Assembly: GCF_005795905.1 (NCBI RefSeq)
Contig: NZ_VAWE01000001.1
Coordinates: 1,302,001 to 1,366,000 of the forward strand
Reading direction: 5' to 3'
DNA: 64,000 nt
Source: Streptomyces marianii
GTDB taxonomy: Bacteria > Actinomycetota > Actinomycetes > Streptomycetales > Streptomycetaceae
The notes under the pieces are model-generated. The model saw only the letters and a list, made by a program, of their open reading frames with translations, made no database searches and was not told the DNA's origin. The position numbers were made by a program, and so were the translations under genes. This document shows, one piece after another, positions 42,643 through 50,818 of this stretch. Numbering within the stretch: the stretch's first letter is position 1; each line of letters opens with the position of its first letter.

Positions 42643-44058
42643 TTATGCGGACTTCAGATAGTGGTCGAGGACGCGGACGCCGAAGTGCAGGGCTTCGACG
42701 GGGACCCGCTCGTCGACTCCGTGGAACATCGCCGCGTAGTCGTAGCCCTCGGGCAGCTTCAGCGGTGAGAAGCCGTAGCCGGTGATGCCGAGGCGCGAGA
42801 ACTGCTTGGCGTCGGTGCCGCCGGACATGCAGAACGGGACGACGTGCCCCTCGGGATCGAAGCGCTCGATCGCCGCGCGCAGCTTGGCGAAGGTCGGGGA
42901 TTCGACGGGCGCCTGCAGTGCGACCTCCCGGTGGTGGAACTCCCAGTCGACGTCAGGTCCGGTGAGCCGGTCGAGTGTCTCCCGGAATTCCTCCTCGCCG
43001 CCGGGCACCATCCGCCCGTCGACGAAGGCACGTGCGTGGCCGGGGATCACGTTGACCTTGTAACCGGCGTCCAGCATCGTCGGGTTGCTGCTGTTGCGCA
43101 CGACCGGTTCGACCAGCGCGGCGGCGCGGCCGAGCTTGGCCATCAGGGCGTCCACGTCGAAGTCCGGCGCGTCGAGGTCGGCGGTGATGCCCTGCAGGGC
43201 CGCCAGCTCCGACAGGGCCGCGCGCACGGTCGGGGTGAGCCTGACCGGCCACTCGTACACACCGATCCTGCCGATCGCCGCGGCCAGCCGCGTGACGGCG
43301 TTGGAGCGGTTGACCTTGGAGCCGTGACCCGCCCTGCCGTGGGCGGTGAGCTGCAGCCAGGCGGTGCCGCGCTCACCGGCGCCGACGGGGTACAGCACCG
43401 TTCCTGGGCCGGCGTGGAAGGTGAACGCGCCGGATTCGCTGATGCCTTCCGTGCAGCCCTCGAAGAGTTCGGCGTGCTGGTCGGCGAGGAAGCCCGCCCC
43501 GTCCTCCGCGCTGGCCTCCTCGTCGGCCGTGTAGGCGATGACGATGTCCCGGCGCGGCCGGATGCCCGCGCGGTGCCAGGCCCGCACGACGGACAGGACC
43601 ATCGCGTCCATGTTCTTCATGTCGACCGCGCCGCGCCCCCAGACGACGCCGTCGCGGACCTCGCCGGAGAACGGGTGGACGGCCCAGTCGGCCGGCTCGG
43701 CCGGGACCACGTCGAGATGCCCGTGGACGAGGAGGGCGTCGGCGGAGGGGTCGGTGCCCTCGATCCTGGCGACCACGTTCGTACGGCCGGGAGTGCGCTC
43801 CAGCATGACGGGCTCGAGGCCGGCGGCTGCGAGCCGCTCCGCCACGTACTCTGCGGCGGGGCGCTCACGGCAGTCGCCGCCGCCGAGGTTGGTGGTGTCG
43901 ATGTGGATGAGCTCGGACGTGAAGCTCACCACCTCGTCGAGGGCGGTGTCGTCGACGGGTGAGGCCTTTGTCATGTCGTGGGACCTGTCCCTGTACGGCG
44001 TGTCGGATGGTGCGGTGGGCTCGGTGGTCCGGGTGGGGCTGCGGGTCACGTCAGCCAT
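42643..44058 (-). CDS. M20 family zinc peptidase (dipeptidase/deacetylase type)
   Basis: A 471-residue peptidase of the M20/ArgE-dipeptidase type. Metal and catalytic residues: LLVHGHLDVVP (His/Asp), VVWGRGAVDMKNMD and YTADEEASAED (Asp-Glu-Glu), with HGRAGHGSK in the dimerisation lid and MSGGTDAKQF near the end. The ATG at 44058 overlaps the last 8 bp of the M55 gene, with GGAGGAG five bases upstream; the family part starts at about residue 29 (MTKASPVDD), so a start at 43974 is possible. Part of the four-peptidase operon; it may remove the last amino acid from dipeptides released by its neighbours. Confidence 0.9.
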   Translation of the reverse strand: MADVTRSPTRTTEPTAPSDTPYRDRSHDMTKASPVDDTALDEVVSFTSELIHIDTTNLGGGDCRERPAAEYVAERLAAAGLEPVMLERTPGRTNVVARIEGTDPSADALLVHGHLDVVPAEPADWAVHPFSGEVRDGVVWGRGAVDMKNMDAMVLSVVRAWHRAGIRPRRDIVIAYTADEEASAEDGAGFLADQHAELFEGCTEGISESGAFTFHAGPGTVLYPVGAGERGTAWLQLTAHGRAGHGSKVNRSNAVTRLAAAIGRIGVYEWPVRLTPTVRAALSELAALQGITADLDAPDFDVDALMAKLGRAAALVEPVVRNSSNPTMLDAGYKVNVIPGHARAFVDGRMVPGGEEEFRETLDRLTGPDVDWEFHHREVALQAPVESPTFAKLRAAIERFDPEGHVVPFCMSGGTDAKQFSRLGITGYGFSPLKLPEGYDYAAMFHGVDERVPVEALHFGVRVLDHYLKSA

Positions 44059-44884
44059 ACTGCTCCTCCACCGCGGCGGAGACGATCGTCGTGACGGCCT
44101 TGAACGTGCGAATGGCCTCATACATGGTCTCGCTGGTGTAGACGGTGCGGCGCTCACCGCTGCGGGCCGTCCCCGGCACGACGGTGGCGGCCGCGGCGAG
44201 GTGCTCCGCGTCGAACTCCAGCTCCACGGTGAACGGTCCGCCCCGGACCGGCTCGTGGCGGACGGCGAGGGCCGTGGCCTCCTTGGCGGCGGCGCGGATG
44301 TCCGCGGCCGTGCGCGCGGGCGTGCGGCACACCGCCGCGTACCGCGAGACATGGTCCTTGACCGCGACCTTCCGGGCCTCCGGCGCAAATCCCAGGGCGT
44401 CCTCACAGGTGAGGTCGTCGCCGGTGACGAGGATCACCGGGACCCCGTACTCCGCGACCACGTGCGCGTTGAGCAGGCCCTCGCTCGCCCGGGTGCCGTT
44501 CAGCCACACGCCTGTGATCGAATTCGCCAGATAGGTGTGCGCGAGCACGCCCTCGGCACCGGCGCCCGTGTGATAGCCGACGAAGGCGACACCGTCCACG
44601 TCGCCGTGCTGCACGCCTTCCACCATGGACAGCGGCTTGTGGCGTCCTGTCAGCATTTCGGCACGGTCGTCCAGGCGCTCCAGCAGAAGGTTCCGCATGC
44701 TCCAGTGCGCTTCGTTGATGAGCACCTCATCGGCACCGCCGTCGAGGAAGCCGAGCACCGCCGCGTTCACGTCCGAGGTGAAGAGGGACCGGCAGCGCTC
44801 CCACTGGGGCGTGCCCGGCAGCACGTCGGCCGGCCACGTAACACCGGTGGCGCCCTCCATGTCGGCACTGATCAGGATCTTCAT
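44051..44884 (-). CDS. M55 D-aminopeptidase (DppA-like)
   Basis: A 277-residue zinc aminopeptidase. In the classic member, Bacillus DppA, it releases D-Ala and other D-residues from peptides. The family start is intact, MKILISADMEGATGVTWPAD with Asp8 and Glu10 as metal ligands, then DVNAAVLGFLDGGADEVLIN and EAHWSMRNL (His), and GYHTGAG with another His ligand. It is first in the operon M55-M20-S9-S66. Read together, the four enzymes could strip D- and L-residues from murein-derived or non-ribosomal peptides. No oligopeptide transporter is adjacent. D-preference is known for the family and not visible here. Confidence 0.9.
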   Translation of the reverse strand: MKILISADMEGATGVTWPADVLPGTPQWERCRSLFTSDVNAAVLGFLDGGADEVLINEAHWSMRNLLLERLDDRAEMLTGRHKPLSMVEGVQHGDVDGVAFVGYHTGAGAEGVLAHTYLANSITGVWLNGTRASEGLLNAHVVAEYGVPVILVTGDDLTCEDALGFAPEARKVAVKDHVSRYAAVCRTPARTAADIRAAAKEATALAVRHEPVRGGPFTVELEFDAEHLAAAATVVPGTARSGERRTVYTSETMYEAIRTFKAVTTIVSAAVEEQYG

Positions 44885-45042
44885 GCCAGGAACCGTACGC
44901 GCCGCCTGCCGCGTCGACCACCCCTGTGGATAACTCCCGATGGTTCAGGCCGATGAAGTCACTCGTTCCGGCCTCCGACCAGCCCCTTCACCGTCTGCAC
45001 GGGCGCCTCGGGCCGCCTCGCAGCGCCTTCCCGGGAGGGCGT

Positions 45043-45765
45043 TCACCCGGCGCCGCCGGGTACGAAGGACCGGCACCTGGGCACGCCCCGTTCAGGCGTC
45101 GCCGGCATCCGGTCGGCGCGGTCGAACTCGATGACGGGACAGCCCAGTTCCCGTACCCGGCCGACGATCCCGCCGGGATCCCGGACTCCCGTGCCGGGCA
45201 GGACCGCGGCGAGCCGGCGGAGCAGTTCGCCGGAGTCGGGGAGTTCGGCGTGCAGGGCGAACCCGGGCGCGACGCGTCCCCCGCCGGGCGCGTCGCCGGA
45301 ACCGAACCGCCCGGCATCCGCTGCCAGGACGAGGAGCCGCTCCGGTCCCGGGTCCGGGAGCGGGTACGCCCACCACAGCACGTCGATCCGCTCCTCCCGA
45401 GGCCGGCCTCCGCCCGCACCGAGCCGGGCGCGCCCCGCCACCGGATAGAAGACGGGCGTCCCGGACGGGGCCCCCGGTCCGGCGCGGCGGCCGCCGCGGC
45501 CCCACGACCGGGACGGCAGGGATACCGAAGCCCCCGGGGACGACGAGGACAGCGCGGCGTCGGCCGCCGTCAGGGCGCCGCTGACGGGCAGCAGGTCCGC
45601 GGCGGGCCGGCCGACGGCCGTCTCCTCGTCGTGGCCGAACAGCGCCCGCGCGCCCGCGGACCAGTGCGAGACACGGCCGGCGCCGTCGACGAGGACCACG
45701 GCCAGGCCGGCCGGGCCGACCGCCGCCGACCGCCGCCGCAGGACCGGCGGAACGCCACCGTCCAT
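45043..45765 (-). pseudogene. N-terminal remnant of a PAS-SpoIIE phosphatase
   Basis: A 240-codon frame begins MDGGVPPVLRRRS with AAGGAG upstream. Residues about 14-65 are a PAS domain with AVGPAGLAVVLVDGAGRVSH then WSAGARALFGHDEETAVGRP. The remaining part, including LLVLAADAGRFGSGDA and SGELLRRLAAVLPGTG, matches the linker of large actinobacterial PAS-GAF-PP2C proteins, but the protein stops where the GAF and phosphatase domains should follow. I saw no PP2C motif in the 160 bp before the next gene. It may be expressed as a short PAS protein, or be dead. Confidence 0.6.
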
Positions 45766-46373
45766 GACTGACAGGCTCCTTCCCGGACGCGGGATCCACG
45801 ACAAGTGACTCAACAGTAGGCCCCCGCGAGCACGGCCCGCCGGTCATCGCGCGAATCGGCCGGGGACCCGCGCACCACGAGCCGGGACAGCGCGATCCGC
45901 GCCTCTGCCCGACCCGGTCCCACCGCGTCCGCACCGGGCCCGAACCTCCGGCGTTTCCGAACCTCCGAACGATCCCGGGGCTTCGAACGATCCCGGAACT
46001 CCGCCGTTTCCGGATGTCCGGGCGGTTCTGGTTGTCCGGGCGGTTCCGGAAGTCCGGGCGTTTCCGGGCCTCCTGGGCCGTGCGCCGCCTCCGGCCCCGG
46101 ACCCGAGTGGTCGGCACGCGAAGCCCTTCGAGGGGCGACGCAGGAGTCCGCGTCGGGCCGCGTCGGGAACATCCGGTTCCCGACGTTCCGGAGGACGCCC
46201 CGGCGCCGGCTGCCACGTCGGCCGCGTTCCGGCCACCCGTGGCCCACCGGAGCAGGATCCCGAAGCGCTCTCCGTGCCCACCGCTCCCGCGAACCGGGAG
46301 GAACCCCCGGCACATCCGTGATACTAATACCGGTATAAGAATTGGGTAGCTCGGACGGCAGGGAGTCGCACAC
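45766..46373. other. 600-bp intergenic with imperfect repeats and the map promoter
   Basis: No gene is supported. 45950-46075 holds imperfect 17-21-bp repeats around TTCCGGAAGTCCGGGCG on both strands. The last 60 bp carry the methionine aminopeptidase promoter with the palindrome described separately. Confidence 0.5.
46327..46336. promoter_or_regulatory. palindrome ATACCGGTAT upstream of map
   Basis: A perfect 10-base palindrome in an AT-rich patch (CTAATACCGGTATAAGAATT), 38 bp before the ATG. It overlaps TATAAG, a good -10, so it may be an operator for a regulator that is not in the window. Confidence 0.5.
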
Positions 46374-47141
46374 ATGGTGGAGATCAAGACGGACACGGCG
46401 CTGGAGGCGATGAGAGAAGCCGGACGCGTCGTGGCCAACGCGCTTGCGGCCGCCCGCGGCGCGGCCGCCGTGGGGGTTCGTCTGCGCGAGCTCGACGAAG
46501 CCGCCCGCACCGTCCTCGGCGAAGCCGGTGCACGTTCGCCGTTCCTGGGCTACCAGCCCGCCTTCGCCCCGGCCCCCTTCCCCGCCGTGATCTGCGCGTC
46601 CGTCAACGACGCCGTCGTACACGGCATCCCCGACGACTACCGCCTGCGCGACGGCGACCTGGTCGGTATCGACTGCGGAGCCGAACTCGACGGCTGGACC
46701 GGCGACGCTGCGATCAGCTTCACCGTCGGCACCCCCCGCCCCGCCGACCTCGAGCTCATCGCCGCCACCCGGCAGGCCCTGGACGCCGGCATCGCCACCG
46801 CCACCGTCGGCCACCGGATCGGAGACGTCTCCCATGCCATCAGCACGGTCGCCCGCAAGGCCGGCTGCGGTATGCCGGCCGACTTCGGCGGCCACGGCAT
46901 CGGCCGCCGGATGCACGAAGACCCCCACGTCCCCAACCACGGACGACCCGGCCGCGGCTTCCCCCTGCGCCACGGCCTGGCCCTCGCCATCGAACCCATG
47001 CTCATGGCCGGAGGACGCAACGGCTACCGCACCGACCCCGACGGCTGGACCCTGCGCACGGTCGACGGCAGCCGAGCCGCCCACATCGAACACACCATCG
47101 CCGTCACCGAAGACGGCCCCCGCATCCTCACCCTGCCCTGA
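46374..47141 (+). CDS. map: type I methionine aminopeptidase
   Basis: Removes the initiator methionine from new proteins. The five metal ligands are visible: Asp in VGIDCGAELDGW and the following TGDAA, His in FGGHGIGRRMHEDP, Glu in LALAIEPMLMAGG and Glu in HIEHTIAVTEDG. At 255 residues it is a normal single-domain enzyme, without the N-terminal zinc finger extension. The isolated position, far from secY-infA, and the special promoter suggest it is a second, conditional copy beside the housekeeping gene (inference). Ribosome site AGGGAG precedes the ATG. Confidence 0.92.
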   Translation: MVEIKTDTALEAMREAGRVVANALAAARGAAAVGVRLRELDEAARTVLGEAGARSPFLGYQPAFAPAPFPAVICASVNDAVVHGIPDDYRLRDGDLVGIDCGAELDGWTGDAAISFTVGTPRPADLELIAATRQALDAGIATATVGHRIGDVSHAISTVARKAGCGMPADFGGHGIGRRMHEDPHVPNHGRPGRGFPLRHGLALAIEPMLMAGGRNGYRTDPDGWTLRTVDGSRAAHIEHTIAVTEDGPRILTLP

Positions 47142-47221
47142 CCCCCGATCCGCCGGCACCCCTCGGGAACGGCTCCCGGCACCCGAAGAACGCCACAACG
47201 CCACGGCACGGCCGTTCCAGT

Positions 47222-47252
47222 CCGCCGGCTCCGGTCAGGAGTGGACCGGCGG
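47222..47252. terminator. possible bidirectional hairpin between convergent map and MFS genes
   Basis: Arms CCGCCGG (47222-47228) and CCGGCGG (47246-47252) with partial extra pairing, in the 118-bp gap between two convergent genes. Confidence 0.4.
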
Positions 47253-47259
47253 CTTCCGG

Positions 47260-49680
47260 TCAGGAGTGCGGGTCCTCGTGCCCCAGTTGGAGTTCTCGCT
47301 CCGTGCGTCCCCCGGCCGCGACCTGCAGCACCGTCGCCACGGGCGGATAGCCCGCGGCGATGACGGTGTACTCGCCGGACGACAGATCGACGAAGCGGAA
47401 GCTCCCCTCGGGACCCGTGGTGAGCGTGTCGACCACGTTTCCCGCCGCGTCGAGCAGGGTCACCCGCGCGTCCTCCACGGGCCGCCCGCCGCCCGCGCGC
47501 ACCGTGCCGCGCAGGACCGCGCCGCCGGCGAGTTCGATGTCCTGGCGGGTCTCCCGGGACGCCTGGACGCTCACGGGCAGTGCGGCCGGGCGGAAGGCCG
47601 GTGCACTCGCCGCGAGGGTGTACTCCCCCGCCACCAGGTCGCCGATCACATAGCCGCCCTCCCGGCCGCTGCGGGTGGACGCGACGACCTCGCCGCGCAC
47701 ATCGGTCAGCGTCACCGCCGCGTCGCGCACGGGGCTTCCGTCCGCGGTGACCACACTTCCGGCGAGCCGTCCGGCGCCGCCGAGGACGACATCCAGGTCG
47801 ACCGGCCGCTCGCCGACGGTGACGGACACGGCCTGCGGCTGGTGCCCGCCGGCCGCGGCGATGAGGACGTACGAGCCGGGTCCGGGGACGCTGAGGGCGT
47901 ACCGTCCGCCCTCGCCGCTCGCCCCGCGTCCGATCTGCTGCCCCCGGACGTCGATGAGGGTGAGCGCGGCGCGGGGCACCGTGCTGCCGTCGAGGTGCCG
48001 AACCGTGCCGCAGACGGGCACTCCCGCGCCGGGGGCCGCCGGCGCGGGTGCCGGGGCGGCGGGCGCCGTGCGGGCGTGCGGCACGGACATGGGTTCGGCG
48101 GCCGTGGGGGCGTTGTGGGTCACCAACGGTTTCTCCTTGAGGAAGAAGGCGAGGATCAGACCGAGGACGAGCACCGGCACGAGGTAGAGGAAGATCCGCG
48201 GCATCGCGTCCGCGTACGCCTGGACGTAGCCGTCCCTCAGGGCGGGCGGCATCGCGTGCACGAGCTGCGGTGTGATGGCCTGCACCTCGGGCATGCCCTC
48301 GGGGGGCGTGGGGATGCGGCCGGCAAGGGCGTCGGCGAGCCGGTCGGCTAAGAGGGTGCCGAAGACGGCCGCGCCGACGCTGCCGCCGATCTGGCGGAAG
48401 TAGTTGCTGGCGCTGGTGGCGGTACCGAGGTCGGCGGGCGGTACGGAGTTCTGCACCGCCAGGACCAGCACCGGCAGCACCAGGCCCACACCGACGCCGA
48501 GGACCGCCTGCCAGACCGAGTACGTGAACCGGGAGGTGTCGGTCCCCAGCCCGGACAGCAGCCACATGCCGACGGCCGCGAGGGCGGTACCGGCCACGGG
48601 ATGGGACTTGTAGTGACCGGTGCGGCTGATGAGGTGGCCCGACACGATGGAGGCGACGACGATGCCGCCCATCATGGGCAGCATCAGCAGGCCGGACTCG
48701 GTGGCGCTGGCACCGTCGACCATCTGCAGGAACGTGGGCAGATATCCGGCCGCGCCGAAGAGGGCGACGCCGACCACGGCCCCCACGAGACCGGTGACGT
48801 TGAAGACCGGGTCGCGGAACAGCCGCAGGGGGATGACGGGTTCGGGCGCATGGTGCTCGACGGCGAGGAAGAGCAGGGTCGTTCCGGCGGCGCCCGCGGC
48901 CAGGGCGAGGATGACGCGCGAGTCCCAGGCGTACTCGGTCCCTCCCCAACTGGTCAGCAGGACGAGGCAGGTGGACGCCGCGGCCAGGCACACGGCGCCG
49001 AGGACATCGAAACGGCCCCTCGCCTGCGGCTTGGGAAGCTTCAGCACGACGGCCACCACGACGAGGGTGACGAGGCCGAACGGAACGTTGAAGTAGAAGC
49101 ACCAGCGCCAGGACACGTGATCGGTGAAGAAGCCGCCGAGCAACGGCCCGGCGACCGAGGCGAGCCCGAAGGCGGCGCCGATGAGCCCCATGAACCGGCC
49201 GCGTTCCCTGGCCGGGACGATGTCGGCGATGATCGCCTGGACGCCGATGATCAGCCCGCCGGCGCCGACGCCCTGAACGGCCCGGAAGGCGATGAGCTCG
49301 TCCATCGTCCGGGACCAGCCCGCGAGGGCGGAGCCGGCGACGAACACGACGATGGCGAACTGGAAGACGCCCTTGCGGCCGTAGAGGTCACCGAGTTTTC
49401 CGTAGACCGGCAGTCCGATGGTGGCCGTGAGCAGGTAGGCGGTGATCGCCCAGGACATGCGGTCCAGCCCCTGGAGTTCGCCCACGATCTTCGGCAGCGC
49501 CGTGGCGACGATCATCTGCTCCAGAGCGGCGAGCAGCAGCGCGAGCATCAGACCGAAGAACACGAGCCGGACCCGCCGGGAACTGAGCGCGGCAGCGTCC
49601 CCGGCTCCGGCGGCGGGGGGTGCGGGACGACCGGTCGTCCCGGCGGTCTGCCCGTCCTTCACCAGAGTGGTCCCGCCCAC
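47260..49680 (-). CDS. DHA2-type MFS exporter fused to three carboxypeptidase-regulatory-like repeats
   Basis: An 806-residue protein. Residues about 35-540 are a 14-segment drug exporter: motif A GKLGDLYGRKGVFQFAIVVF, motif C-like GLASVAGPLLGGFFTDH, and ALEQMIVATALPKIVGELQG at the first helix. After an Ala/Pro linker there are three beta-sandwich repeats of about 75-80 residues each, with the recurring pattern VPVCGTVRHLDGSTVPRAAL, RLAGSVVTADGSPVRDAAVT and LRGTVRAGGGRPVEDARVTL. This CarboxypepD_reg-like part would face out or in depending on topology. GTG at 49680 has GAGGGGAG upstream. What the repeats do on a pump is not known. Confidence 0.88.
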   Translation of the reverse strand: MGGTTLVKDGQTAGTTGRPAPPAAGAGDAAALSSRRVRLVFFGLMLALLLAALEQMIVATALPKIVGELQGLDRMSWAITAYLLTATIGLPVYGKLGDLYGRKGVFQFAIVVFVAGSALAGWSRTMDELIAFRAVQGVGAGGLIIGVQAIIADIVPARERGRFMGLIGAAFGLASVAGPLLGGFFTDHVSWRWCFYFNVPFGLVTLVVVAVVLKLPKPQARGRFDVLGAVCLAAASTCLVLLTSWGGTEYAWDSRVILALAAGAAGTTLLFLAVEHHAPEPVIPLRLFRDPVFNVTGLVGAVVGVALFGAAGYLPTFLQMVDGASATESGLLMLPMMGGIVVASIVSGHLISRTGHYKSHPVAGTALAAVGMWLLSGLGTDTSRFTYSVWQAVLGVGVGLVLPVLVLAVQNSVPPADLGTATSASNYFRQIGGSVGAAVFGTLLADRLADALAGRIPTPPEGMPEVQAITPQLVHAMPPALRDGYVQAYADAMPRIFLYLVPVLVLGLILAFFLKEKPLVTHNAPTAAEPMSVPHARTAPAAPAPAPAAPGAGVPVCGTVRHLDGSTVPRAALTLIDVRGQQIGRGASGEGGRYALSVPGPGSYVLIAAAGGHQPQAVSVTVGERPVDLDVVLGGAGRLAGSVVTADGSPVRDAAVTLTDVRGEVVASTRSGREGGYVIGDLVAGEYTLAASAPAFRPAALPVSVQASRETRQDIELAGGAVLRGTVRAGGGRPVEDARVTLLDAAGNVVDTLTTGPEGSFRFVDLSSGEYTVIAAGYPPVATVLQVAAGGRTERELQLGHEDPHS

Positions 49681-50059
49681 GTACTGCTCCCCTCGTCGCG
49701 GCTGCGCGGCGTCATTCTTCGCATTACACGCCAAGACGGATCAAGCGGGAAGCTTGCGGCGAGGAGGGGGCGCAGGGTGGGCGGGCGGGGACCCCGGGGG
49801 CGCACAACAGTCGCCCATCAGGCGCTTTTCTGCGCACCTGGTGCGCCGCGGGTTCCACGGAAGCACGGGGAAAACCACTCGAAACGGTGACCCTTACGGG
49901 GGTGCGGCGGAGAGGAGTTCACCTCCGGACCAGGTGAAGGACCGTCCGGATGCGCTCCCATGGAGGGAGAGGCTCCGCCTCGAGCGCGAGGCCACCCTTC
50001 ACCCGGGAGGATCACCGCCCGAGAGGATCAGCGCTCAAGCCGATCGGTGATCGAGATGC
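49681..50059. other. intergenic between the MFS and SRPBCC genes
   Basis: These 379 bp lie between two minus-strand genes. No gene or clear promoter motif was recognised. Confidence 0.4.
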
Positions 50060-50503
50060 TCACTTCCCGACTTCGGCGGCGAGGTTCGCGAGCACCTCGT
50101 CGTAGATCCGGGCCAGGCCCTTGGGTGCGAAGGTGCGCTCGAAGAATCCGCCGATGCCACCCGCGCCGTTCCAGACGGTGGTGACCACGACCCGCGAGCG
50201 GCCCTCTCCGGCCGGCGTCACGGTCCAGGTGGTGACCATCGAGGAGTTGCGGTCCTTCTCGACGAGCTGACCGTCGGTCGGTTCGGTCACCTCGAGGAGG
50301 CAGTCACGGACGCGCTTGCTGGTGGCCTGGAGCTTCCAGTGGACGAGGGTGCCCTCGCCGTCGCCTCCCTCGCGCACCTGGTACTCGCTGAAGTGCCCGG
50401 GCAGGAGCTTCGCACGGGTGTCCTTGTAGTCGGCCAGCGCGTCGAACACGGCCTCCGCGCCCCCCGCGACGATCCGTTCCGACGTGGCCTCGACCTGCGC
50501 CAT
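50060..50503 (-). CDS. SRPBCC-family (polyketide-cyclase-like) protein
   Basis: A 147-residue helix-grip protein: MAQVEATSERIVAGGAEAVF, then DALADYKDTRAKLLPGHFSE, and the C-terminal helix PKGLARIYDEVLANLAAEVG. AAGGAG five bases before the ATG fixes the start. Members bind lipids or aromatic polyketides, or act as cyclases; no biosynthetic genes are near, so it is probably a lipid-binding housekeeping protein. Confidence 0.85.
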   Translation of the reverse strand: MAQVEATSERIVAGGAEAVFDALADYKDTRAKLLPGHFSEYQVREGGDGEGTLVHWKLQATSKRVRDCLLEVTEPTDGQLVEKDRNSSMVTTWTVTPAGEGRSRVVVTTVWNGAGGIGGFFERTFAPKGLARIYDEVLANLAAEVGK

Positions 50504-50783
50504 CGCTTCTCCTTCAGTGCTCGTTCCCGGCAGTGCCACCAAGCCAACCACCTCCGCCCCGGCCGCCCAAATTCGGGGTTGCGACGATCAAGGTTCTATT
50601 CCATGGTCAGCGCTACCCGGAGGCGCCCCTGCGCTGGGTCAATCTCGCCGAGAGCGGCCTGAACGCCGCGGACCCCGACGGTCCTGGCATTCCAGCATCC
50701 TTACTGCCGACTTGCCGGCCCCGCAGGGTAGGCCGCCGGCGAGGTGTCCGCTGATGCAGACCCTTTTCCGACGGCCCCCCACC

Positions 50784-50818
50784 GAACCGGGCATGCGACT
50801 TATCGCCGCACCCGGCTC
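50784..50818 (-). ncRNA. group II intron domain V
   Basis: A 34-35-nt hairpin with the catalytic stem GAGCCGGGTGCG / CGCATGCCCGGTTC. The reverse transcriptase stop codon TAA lies in its loop, so the last nine codons of the protein (ESRVRR at the end) are read from domain V itself. Confidence 0.75.

Noticed and set aside
50533..50754. Plus-strand frame of 73 codons next to the intron 3' end
   Set aside because: It looks somewhat protein-like at first, but no ribosome site or family match was found, and it crosses the intron border.
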